DNA of 64,000 bases from Salvator merianae (taxonomy: Eukaryota; Chordata; Lepidosauria; Squamata; Teiidae). This document shows, one piece after another, positions 55,447-64,000 of this stretch. The position numbers and the translations under genes were made by a program. Location: contig QVOM02000126.1 in assembly GCA_003586115.2 (NCBI GenBank), positions 6,790,096 through 6,854,095 of the forward strand, in the 5' to 3' direction. Under the pieces are notes generated by a model. That model was given only the letters and a program-made list of their open reading frames with translations. It had not been told where the DNA came from and searched no databases. Positions within the stretch are counted from its first letter, which is position 1, and the number at the start of each line of letters is the position of its first letter.

Positions 55447-56873
55447 GGCAGTCAGCTAAAAAAGCCTCAGCTGGCAACTTTGGAGGATGGGAACTTTCAC
55501 TCCCAATCTCTGAAGTTGGACTGGGCTGGGCTGTCACAATGCAAATGGCTCTTGACCCTCCCTGCCAGTCACCCCTCTGATACTGGGGCAAGTCACTCAA
55601 TCTGATCCAAGATTGGACCTACATGGTGCAAGACAACGCACACCATCTGCCTCCAGTAACAACTGATTCATGGGAAATGCACACAGCCCCACCTAAAACT
55701 GCTATTTGCTATGTCTGCAAGTGCTAATCTTGCACTCCTTTTATTTTTTACTTTCACTGTTCCCATGGGGTTTGGCCCTACAAAGGGAAGGTCTCAGTGG
55801 GTAGCAGTTCCTATAACTCTGGAAATGGATCCTGTGTTGCAAGAATACTGGGCCTAGGTATGGCTCTGAATATTCCTCCTCATAGATCAAGCCTTTCCTG
55901 TCAGAGAGCAGGGGCATAACACCAACAGAGTCCAGAGAGCATTCATGAATTTTCAGTTAAGGTGGGATTGTTAGGGATGAATCCCAGAGTACCAGTGGAG
56001 CCACACTCACCTTAAGTTTCAGTTTGGCAGGGTTTGGCAGCTTTATAAGGGGGTTCATCAGTTTATTTTTAAATGGGAATCAAATAACCATTACCTTCTT
56101 CTTGTTCCATGAATTCCTATGAATTCAGAGAAAGCAAACGTGAGAGCATGAAATGTCCATCCAATGAATTTGTCATCTGGCTAGTTCAAGCTCCCCTCCC
56201 CTACATTTTTAACCAATTGAAAGATAGGAAAGAGAAGAAAGATCTTGGTGGCTTTGGATGAAAACTGATCAGACAGGTCTTAGGGTGAGAAGGTCTTTGG
56301 GCTTTTTACATGAGACTTGGACCTTCACAGAAGGATGAAAGCAAAAAAGGGAGAGAGGATTGAAGACGGGGGGGGGGGTCAAAGGAGACAAGAGGCAACC
56401 TCTGACTGAAAATGGTAACATCATCTTCCTAAGGAGCACAGAACTCACATGAAAGTAGCTGAGAGTTTGGTGTTTGGGAAGCTCCATCAGTTACCAGGTT
56501 GTCCAGAGTCAGCTGCCTGATTCAAGAAGTGCCACTAACAGCTCCTTATTACTGGTCCAATAGCAATGGTCAGTGGTTGAAAGTTTGTTGAAAATTCTCA
56601 GTGTTGCTGCTTTGAGTCTGTATTTCCTCTATTATTTGTGGTGTTTTAAGAGTTTATGCATCCAAAGTCTATAATCATCCCTCAAGGCAACAGAACCAAA
56701 GAAAGATTAGCCCTTAGTATTCAGTTGTGTCATTGCACTCTTTGTTAACACTGGAATGCACTGTTACACTTGATTTATAAAAAGACATATTATCAAAAGT
56801 ATTAGTATTATCAGATAATGGTTCTATTTAAGTATTTTTCAGATATGACTTTAATAAATGCAGTTTTCTGTAG
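55445..56873. other. Intron before exon 11, no gene seen
   Basis: A weak acceptor-like site with an open tract (AGAAAGCAAACGTGAGAGC at about 56136) was noted but has no conserved match. Confidence 0.3.
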
Positions 56874-56944
56874 CAGAAAAAGGAGTTGATGATAAAGGAC
56901 AAGAAGAAAGAAACACATCAAAAGATTCAGCTTGTGTATCTCAA
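56874..56944 (+). CDS. SIX6OS1: SIX6OS1 exon 11 (EKG-DDKG block)
   Basis: The open frame reads EKGVDDKGQEERNTSKDSAC then VSQ, matching the mammalian pattern SEKGD-D---DKG...SK-TSQ. The acceptor chosen is TTTTCTGTAG at 56872-56873; a nearby AG at 56875-56876 keeps the same frame, and one at 56862-56863 would give a phase 0 entry. The donor is CAA/GTCAGT and the exon leaves in phase 0, which fits the next exon. Confidence 0.7.
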
Positions 56945-57249
56945 GTCAGTTTAACTTTCTCTTTGTTTAAAGTATAATGAAATATCTTAAATATATAGGA
57001 TCTGTTGCTCTAAACTGCAGTGTAATATCATATCAATTGATAATACTGTGTTTTTTTAAAAGCATGAAATTGAAGACATCAGGGATGCAATTCTCAACCA
57101 GCTGTTTTCAAGAGAGTATAGAACATTTAGCTGAGAATGATATCCTTTAAATACGATGCCTTTGTGCTAGTGCAGATATTATCCAGAAAGATTTCATAGC
57201 CTCGTTCAGTTAGGGAGAATGGATTAAATATTTCCTATTACTATGCTTA

Positions 57250-57370
57250 TCCCTAGGCGCTCTAATGACCCAGTGGTTACGAGCACTAGATTAGAATCCA
57301 GGGGGCTGTTGGTTCAAATCCTCACTCTTCTTCTTGCGCCATGGAAACTCACTGGGTCTTCTTAGCTATG
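57250..57370 (+). mobile_element. tRNA-derived SINE head
   Basis: CCAGTGGTTACGAGCAC (A box region, 57270-57286) and a perfect B box GGTTCAAATCC (57311-57321), followed by a CATGGAAACTCACTGGG block typical of squamate tRNA SINEs. Located in intron 11. Tail not resolved. Confidence 0.75.
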
Positions 57371-57891
57371 GGTAAAATTGCCTTTCTGCTTTGTGAGTGC
57401 CTTGGGAAAAGGAAGGGCTAAGGAAATCAATCTTGATAGAAAATCCAGAGTGCTGTTCCTAAAGCGGTTGGATGGGCTGTACATCATCTTTCTGGCAGCT
57501 TCTTTAGTCACTCCAGTGTCAAATGTGTTTACAGTCCTTTGGATTGCATTGGCAAGACTAAGAAGGAAGCTCTGATGCCTGGGCAACTCAGAATTTCCAC
57601 ACCTTCCATTGTCTTTCAAGACAGAAGGAAGCCAATAGCAACATTACTGTGCTCTTAATTCAGGAAGAAAATATAATTAGTTTAATACCTAATTTATGTC
57701 CTGATCTAAGACTTACTACACACCATATATTGCATTTATATATTTCAGATTTTTATTATGCACCATTAATATTATTTCCAGGAAAGCAGTGTTTTGATTG
57801 TTGAATGTTTTCTTTTCATGAAAAATCTGAGATATATACAGTTAATATTTCTATAACTGAAAATGACACACTGGCTTGATTTCTTTATCAG
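57371..57891. other. Intron, SINE 3' part or unique
   Basis: No further motif recognised before the exon 12 acceptor. Confidence 0.35.
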
Positions 57892-58004
57892 GATGAGCAG
57901 GAAAATAGTCATTCTGTGGCAACAGGAGAAAACTCTGAAAATTTCCCAACTTCAGAGCCTAACAGCCGTCCGAAGACTCCTGATTCGAGAACACCACTTG
58001 AATT
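57892..58004 (+). CDS. SIX6OS1: SIX6OS1 exon 12 (ENFP...TP repeats)
   Basis: The acceptor is TTTCTTTATCAG. Phase 0 reads DEQENSHSVATGENSENFPT, then SEPNSRPKTPDSRTPLE, matching the mammalian DE-EE-AENFPRTPETP...TPE segment with its S/T-P motifs. It leaves in phase 2 at GTAAGG. If that donor were skipped, translation would stop two codons later at TAA (58006-58008, overlapping the donor). The mammalian protein continues well beyond this point, so splicing to an exon beyond is expected. Confidence 0.82.
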
Positions 58005-58379
58005 GTAAGGGTTTTTTAGATTAAATATTACAAGTTTTGAAATATTATTTTTATTTTAATTTATTGCAAGACGATATTTATTTTATTTTTTACATTTTAT
58101 AGTGGTCTTGGCAGTTTTCAATTAAAACATAACGTTTAAAAGTGTGAAGCTAAAATAGGCAGCACTAAAATAAATTGCAGCTGAATCCTAGTTAGGTGGA
58201 TTTTCTCTGAGCTGTTCTTGAGACCAGGGGTTAGCTTTAACTCCAGTGCAGGATGAGGTGGCACAGACCCTAGAGGACCTGTGCTCCAGACTCTAAGATG
58301 TTAGAAGAGGCACATGTAGCACCAATAACTAGGAATGCTTATGCCCAACTTTGGCTGGTGTGTCAGCTTTGGTTATCCC

Positions 58380-58610
58380 TGGACAGAGATAACCTGCTTT
58401 CAGTAATGCATGCACTAATTACTTCTTGATTGGATTATTGCAATGCACGCTTCATGGAAATGCCTTTGAAAATTACAGCTAACACAGAATGCTGCACTAA
58501 GAGTAATGTGTGAGCTTAAAAGATGGTTGCACATTATTTATTTTTGCTACAAGTACTGCATTACCTGCCAGTAGTGGGGCCAGTTTTCAGAACATTCTCA
58601 GAAAAAATCC
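58380..58610 (+). pseudogene. L2-like LINE ORF2 fragment
   Basis: The broken + strand frame has LDYCNARFMEMPL-like sequence and a TECCTKSNV stretch, then a YLPVVGPVFRT-like block. It fits the DYCNAL--GLP---L--LQ--QNAAARL...LHWLP pattern of L2. Confidence 0.55.
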
Positions 58611-59263
58611 ATAGAGGATTGATCTCTTCTGCTTCTTTCCACACATGATCCATCACTGGTATACAGTGATTTTGGTGCCAACGATGTCTGAATGGTTTTA
58701 TATTATGTTTATGGCGCTGATTAAGAATATGACTTCGGTTTTGCCAAATTGACTCTAGTTTCTGAGATATTTAATAGTTAAGTAATTAATTAGTTATTAA
58801 TTGTTATTAATGTCAATGCTTCAAAAAGTCGCTTTTATAGCATTGTAGGCCTACAAATTGAAATACAAAATAATTATGTGGGATATTTCATTACCTAAGA
58901 CACTGTTAAAGAGTCAATAGACAGGCCAAAAGCTGTTGCATTTGTTATCACACACAGGTCGTATTGGAGGAATGCATTATTTTCATGGATGTCCACTATC
59001 TCAAAACCAGAACCAATTCAGCAAAAGTAATGGGATTTTTGAATTCAGCACCCTCAAAATACCCTAAATCCATTCAAAAAACCTTGGCACCTGAAAAACA
59101 TTTTTTTTTTTTGTAGACCTGTGATTGGTGCTTCAGTCTATAAAATCCTGTGCACACGCCATCTAGCCTCAGTAATTCTTGGTTGCTCCTTTCACACACA
59201 GGTCAACTTGTGTGGCTTCTGAGCAAGAATTTATTTTCCCTGTCCCCTGCTCAGCAGGGATGA

Positions 59264-60667
59264 ATGCATCTTCCGTCCTCCAGGACTGCAGATTCGGTTA
59301 GGCCTGTAGCTAAAGGCCTGTGGGTTAGTCATACTTCCAGCCACCCTCCCTTGCTGCCCAGACAGCTCCAGGCATTGCAAGCCCTTGATCGTGGAGGAAG
59401 GCTAAGAGTTTGCATGACTCTCTTTCGAGGGCCGCGGATGCCAGTTGAAATCCAGGCATTGTTGGCCCAACTCGGACAAAAAGCCAATGAAAGATTCTCT
59501 CTCACCCCTTCCCATAGAAGGAGAGAGTTGTCCAGTGCAGCACAAGCCTCACTTCACGACCTCAGAGTCACAGCTTGCCACTCAGGCCTCAGGAGCAGGG
59601 AGCAAGATAACCAGCATCTCAATGGCCACCTCGCAGTCCAAACACCATTTATCCACAGTGCACCAAACTCTGTTTCCTGTGCTGCCCCATCCTTCACCTG
59701 AATGGGTTGTTGGCACCAGTGTTTCAGAAATGACACATGCTGACCAGACACAGGAAGAGTCCCCTGCCCAAGGAGTCACTGCAACAAGCGATACGGTAAA
59801 AGTGCCGGGCACGAGTTTGAATAACACACATGCCAAATCAATTACAGATCTCATACAGTCCCTGTTCTGATCTGGGATTCTGAAGAAGCCTAAAATAAAA
59901 GGAGAAGAGAGAAATGTTCTTCTTTTTTTTCTTCTTCCTCGTTCTCCTCCCGCGCTTCCTCATCTTCTAGAGGAAAGAAAAGGAAAGAAGCACAAAGAGA
60001 AGCACAAGAGGCACAGATCTCATAGCTCCAGATATTGCAGGAGCAGAGATCCTGTTTTTTTCCTGAATCTTCCCATTCCAGTTCATCTGTCAGAGCAACA
60101 GGTCTTTCCAGATCACCATCAAAGAAGATTTTGGCTCTGCAGTCAGTCTCCAGTCTGTTAGAGCTGTAGACAGGGGTGCCGAAGAAGGAGAGGTGGAAGA
60201 AGGCATTGCTGAAGGCAAATAATTGGTGCCCCTTACTCCCAGGCTTTTCATCTTGAATCATTTTGCCTCTCTTCTGGATGGAAGTGCAGACACCTTGAGT
60301 AATCAACAACCTGACAACATTCTGGCAGAGTTAGCACATGATTAGTACATGGTTAACACAGACTTAGTTGATGGCTTCACCACATAAAGATAAGTTCTTT
60401 TCCATTCCCGGGATCATCCTGAATGTCATGCGTGCAGAATGGCAAGACTCTTGCTCTTCCAGGCACCTTCCACCTATTCCTAAGAAACCTTTTGACTCTT
60501 CTGACCAGTTCCCCAACATATGGTCTGTTCCAGTGGTGGGCCCATGGGAAAGTATGACCAATTTGAAAGATACTGTGGACAGGAAGATAGAAAGCCTCCT
60601 TAAGCAATTATTTGAGGCAGATTTCTTAGTTGCCATAGTATCAACAGAGTATCTCTCTAGCCACTAA
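59264..60667 (+). pseudogene. DIRS gag-like frames
   Basis: The frames hold a serine/charged region and, at 60368-60667, IPGIILNVMRAEWQDSCSSR, LPPIPKKPFDSSDQFPNIWS and DRKIESLLKQLFEADFLVAI. The EW...P...W..P..D...DRK-E--LK order is typical of the DIRS first open frame. It probably encoded a nucleocapsid-like protein; frame breaks near 59.9-60.3 kb. Confidence 0.6.
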
Positions 60668-61196
60668 AGCTGTCCTGAAATAGTCTGATGATCTCCTGCC
60701 TGATGCCAACATATCCAAGGAGTCCAAGTCCTCTCTAGAAGAGAGTAGGAAAATTATAGCTGTTTGTGCTGATTCAGGCCTTGATGCCTTAGAGCTAATA
60801 GCAGGAGCCTTGGCCTCATCTACTGCAGCCAGGAGGGTCTTGTAGCTGTGCAGTTAGAGTGTGGACTTTTAATTCCAAACTTAAAGTAATCAATTATCCA
60901 TTTATAGTGAGGCACCTCTTTGGTGAGGATATTTAAAAAGATAATCTGGTGGAGACCAGAAATAAGAAAAATAATTATACCAAAGATAGGTCAACCAGAT
61001 CCAAGTGTCCTTTTCAAGACCCTTAGGCTTGTTCCAAGACTCAAAGACCAGTCCTTCTGGGGGCATCAATTTCCCACTGGCAGACAACAGAAGGACAGAG
61101 GAGGCACTTGCCCCCCCAGTTTCCATCCCAGTCAGCCTGAAGTTAAAGTGCCACCTGTAGGAGGACACTAACAGATGTTTAGTCACATTTGTTTTA

Positions 61197-61944
61197 ATGA
61201 TGTTAGGAATTCCTGGGTGTTGCAGATGGTCTCAAGATTGTAGATCAGAATTTAAGAGTTTGCTCAGGGAGCAAATCTTGCACTCTCCCCTAAAATTCAA
61301 GTTGATAAAAAGAATTATTCAAGCAGCTGTGGCTGAACTGGCTGAAATGGGAGCTATGGAAATGGTTCTCCAAGAGGAGAAAGATAAAGGGGTTTACTCC
61401 ATAATGTTCATTATGCCAAAGAAGGCGGGGAGAATGAAAAGCAATTTTGGATTTAAAGTTTCCCAGTTGATTCCTTATAAAGAAAAGCTTCCAAATGGAA
61501 CCTTTGAGCTCTGTTAGGGGTGCCATACAGAGAGGGAATTTCCTCTTTGTTAGATTTTAGGCATGCTTATCTTCATATTCCTATCCATCCTGAGACTAGA
61601 GCCTGTCTTTGATCCCTGTGGACAAGATCCATTGTCAATTTAAGACCCTTTCTTTTGGTCTTACTGCAGCCTCAAGAGTATTTATTAAGATCCTGGTGAC
61701 ACTTAATGAGAGAGTCAGATTAATGGATGTTTCTGCTTATACTTATTTGGATGACATTTTGGTGAAAGTGCCCTCCTTTCAGTCAGCCCAGGAAGCAGTC
61801 CAGTCTGCTATTGACTTTTTATTGAGCCATGGGTTCCTGATTAACTTTGAAAAGCGCTGTCTTTTCCAAGTCAGAAGATACCCACCTGGAGGTTCAAGCA
61901 GACATGTTCTTAAAATTCTATTTGTCTCCTCCAGTAGTACATAG
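61197..61944 (+). pseudogene. DIRS reverse transcriptase fragments
   Basis: The first frame has MEMVLQEEKDKGVYSIMFIM then PKKAGRMK-N, the fingers motif (G-YS--F-V-KK-G--R). The second has IHCQFKTLSFGLTAASRVFI and AYTYLDDILVKV with an intact YLDD. A stop near 61516 and a frame change separate them. Confidence 0.75.
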
Positions 61945-61982
61945 GTTCCCTTCCGGGACCTGCAATTGGTTTATCTTTTCTA

Positions 61983-62171
61983 ATGGAGGAGACATTTGAA
62001 CCTATCAGAGACCTTTCCTATAAGGTGGCCTTTTTAGTTGCCATGATCTCAGCTAGAAAGGTTTCTGATTTGGCGTTCCTCTGTATGGCAGAATCCTTTT
62101 GTGAGTTTAATCTGACACTGTTAGGATCCTACTTTCTGGCCCACAGTAGATTCTACCTTCATAAGGGCTAG
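61983..62171 (+). pseudogene. DIRS tyrosine recombinase fragment
   Basis: The frame reads LSYKVAFLVAMISARKVSDL, matching the conserved L--K-AFLLA--SARRVSEL core that carries the first catalytic arginine (here K or R of SARK). It starts about 40 bases after the reverse transcriptase frame ends. Confidence 0.7.
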
Positions 62172-62660
62172 GAATAACAGTTACCCTTTCCCTGTCCTAA
62201 GCCAAAACACAGATTAGAACACAAATGGCATTATCTGGATCTTAGAAGGGCACTCTAGGTTTGCTTGTCTAGAACCAAAGACATTGGGAAGTCTTCTTTC
62301 TTGTTTGTCAGTTTTTATGAAGGCATCCTCCAAAGTCATAGCCTCATGAATTAAGGCCTATATAGCCTTCACCTACAAGATCAGGAAAACCATTTCTCCA
62401 GCTCATATTCAAATCAACATCGACCTCAGCAACATTTGACACTGATGCATCAATTCAGGAGATCTGCAAGGCAGCAGCTTGTTCAAACTCCTAACTTTCT
62501 TGAAGCATTACCACATGGACTTTTATAGATTAGCAGAAGTAGCCGTCGTATGAAGAGTCCTGCAGAAGATAGTTCCAGTTATAGTAGAAGTAAATCTTTC
62601 TCACTTCCTTGGTTGCTCAGGATGATTCTACCTATTATTCCTTCATGCCCTTGAGGTAGG

Positions 62661-64000
62661 GAGCTTTGGCACATCCCTCTGGTGGAATTCTTCGGCAAAT
62701 CTTTCAAGAATGGAAAGTTGTTGTACAATAATTATTTCTGGAAAATTCAAATAATTGCTCCCACCCTACACTACCCAACTACCCCTTGTGCACAGTGGTT
62801 GACAACATTCTAGATTATTTCTTCCATCTTCTTTCATTTTAGTTGATCCATTTTAGCTGAACAGAAGAGTTCGTCTTGTTATTTCTTCTCTGTTATTCTG
62901 GCACTTGGGGTCTCATCAAAAAATACAATAAATCTTGCCATTTTCCCTCTATTTTAGAAAGCAATTTCATACCTTGACTTTTAAATCTTATTTCCTGTAT
63001 TTTATCAAATCTATATTGTTCCATTAGATACCTATACCAGTTATCTAATGACCATTTATTATTTTCCCTCCATCCCAATACAATTGTTGATTGTGTTGCA
63101 TATATCATAAGCAAATCAATTTTAAAAATTATTTATTTGATATATTTCTTTCTCATCATCTACAAAAAGTTCCCAAAGCAGTTGTTTCAAGATTCCCAAG
63201 TCAATAATGTTTCAGTAATGTTCCGAAGGCTAAGCCACATTTTTAAGCAAGGAATGTTGAGGTTTGGAGAGAAGATCACCAATATATTCAAAAGGGATGG
63301 TTTTATTAGGCAGGAAAAGCCAAATATACAGAAGTGAAAACTAAAATTTGCAATATTTTCAGAAAACCCAAAGAGACAATATGATACAAGTGACAACATT
63401 AATGCATAGCAAAAATGATAAAATGCTGCTAACAATAACCTTGTATGCAAGGCAGTCAATTGTGAGAAATTCCAAAGCATGACAGAAGACAGAGGAAAAA
63501 AAAACGCTAAAGGTAGTAGAATGAGCTGATTTCTGCACAGGCATAGGAGTTTTGCCTGTGGAGATCTAAGAGAGGAAATTTACAGACTTAAAAGAAAGGT
63601 GATTGGGTGGCTAACTTGATTAATCAACAGAAAACTACCTCAAACCCTATGAAGTGTCCTCCCATACCAGTGATAACCAACTGGCCAGAATTCCATTCCC
63701 TTCCTTTCCCTTCGCTAAACCAAGATCTTCAAAATCAGCTTAGCCACTCTACATTGAACTTAGCCAGCTGAGTTTACCCATTTACTGACAGCAACTTCAA
63801 GAGGATTGTGTTACATGGAGTTTTATGGAAACAGATTGTAGAGGGGAGGGGTTGAGAGAAATATGGAAATAGACCTCATCTTGGAGGCTTTTTTGGCTTG
63901 TATATTGTGTGAAGGACTTGGTCTGCATTCAAAGGCACAACGCAGTTATAGAACCTTTGGATGTCAAGAAGGGAATCAGAATCCTGTGGAGAAAGCAAGC
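62661..64000. other. No gene or repeat identified
   Basis: AT-rich DNA. Later SIX6OS1 exons would be expected in or beyond this stretch, but none was recognised with confidence. Confidence 0.35.

Larger units (their letters stand above)
9648..58004 (+). other. SIX6OS1: SIX6OS1 gene body (coding part seen in this window)
   Basis: Twelve exons on the + strand encode a protein similar to mammalian SIX6OS1/C14orf39, a coiled-coil protein of the synaptonemal complex central element needed for synapsis in meiosis (established knowledge). Seen here: the N-terminal MND...LD start, the WKPT block, the DY--QY---KQ--KYSET block, the LR--T---L-HA coiled coil and the C-terminal ENFP...TP--TP-- segment all match the mammalian order. 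Exons 1-8 join without a phase break (49+127+90+188+43+121+92+125 coding bases, 278 codons plus one base). The phases from exon 8 to 9 and from exon 11 to 12 do not fit, so at least one exon is probably missing in each gap. The last visible exon ends at a donor, so the gene probably continues. About 48 kb of intron is largely transposon-filled. Confidence 0.88.
58960..62660 (+). mobile_element. DIRS-type retroelement with internal deletion
   Basis: On the + strand: gag-like frames (59264-60667), reverse transcriptase (61197-61944), then directly a tyrosine recombinase segment (61983-62171) and its C-terminal piece (62440-62530, QEICKAAACSN...HYHMDF). RNase H and most of the recombinase N-terminus are absent, so about 1 kb was probably deleted between 61900 and 61980. 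The left end has GGAGGAATGCATT at 58969, similar to terminal motifs of the other DIRS copies. Several stops: inactive. Confidence 0.75.

Noticed and set aside
54883..55605. Longest open frame in the window (240 codons, +)
   Set aside because: It runs through a CA microsatellite and pyrimidine-rich DNA, has no recognisable domain, and shows proline/leucine-rich chance composition.
57057..57135. Open stretch HEIEDIRDAILNQLF after an AAAAG acceptor-like site
   Set aside because: No donor, no match to the mammalian protein, and exon 11 joins exon 12 in phase without it.
57250..57370. tRNA gene
   Set aside because: A and B boxes are present, but the acceptor stem does not pair and the 3' part is a SINE body.
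63169..63212. Possible further SIX6OS1 exon
   Set aside because: A weak acceptor and a GTAATG donor give a phase 2 segment, but similarity to the expected C-terminal region is too short to support it.

Overview
This window is vertebrate nuclear DNA, most likely from a non-avian reptile and probably a squamate. The assignment is an inference from repeat content: CR1 LINE fragments with a TTATGTTC-type 3' tail, L2 and L1 pieces, several DIRS-type tyrosine-recombinase retroelements, tRNA-derived SINEs, hAT elements and many short palindromic MITE-like elements. No bacterial-type operon, tRNA gene, rRNA gene or CRISPR array was seen. The long open frames, up to 240 codons, are repeat-derived or chance.

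One host gene is recognisable and crosses almost the whole window on the + strand: SIX6OS1 (C14orf39 in human), a meiosis-specific component of the synaptonemal complex central element. Twelve coding exons were found by hand from splice sites, reading phase and similarity to the mammalian protein. They start with an ATG exon at 9648-9704 and end with an exon at 57892-58004 whose donor implies further exons beyond. The first eight exons (9648 to 40059) join in perfect phase and give 278 codons of coiled-coil protein. The last four (44952 to 58004) are convincing individually, but the phases do not close at two joins. A CpG island at about 5.93-6.49 kb, with an E2F-type site and a YY1-type site, is the likely promoter.

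The most notable signal is the intron at 33922-35225. It has a minor-spliceosome (U12-type) donor, GTATCC, and a perfect U12 branch-point match, TTCCTTAAT, 10 bases before the acceptor AG, with no pyrimidine tract. Spliced this way the protein aligns gap-free with the mammalian one across the join.

Layout. 0-9.6 kb: upstream region with LINE scraps, MITEs and the CpG island. 9.7-23.9 kb: a 14 kb intron holding a + strand DIRS remnant (10.9-12.8 kb) and a nearly complete decayed - strand DIRS element (13.2-19.2 kb). 24-40 kb: coiled-coil exons among CR1, L2 and MITE insertions. 40-50 kb: a 665 bp TIR element, a GC-rich hAT element with a perfect 8 bp target duplication, and more MITEs. 50.8-54 kb: a 5'-truncated - strand DIRS element lying between the two arms of another inverted repeat. 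56.8-58 kb: two more exons. 59-62.7 kb: a + strand DIRS element with an internal deletion. 62.7-64 kb: nothing identified.

Limits: repeat families were named from memory of conserved protein motifs and terminal sequences, without a database search. Element boundaries are approximate unless a terminal repeat or target duplication is stated.
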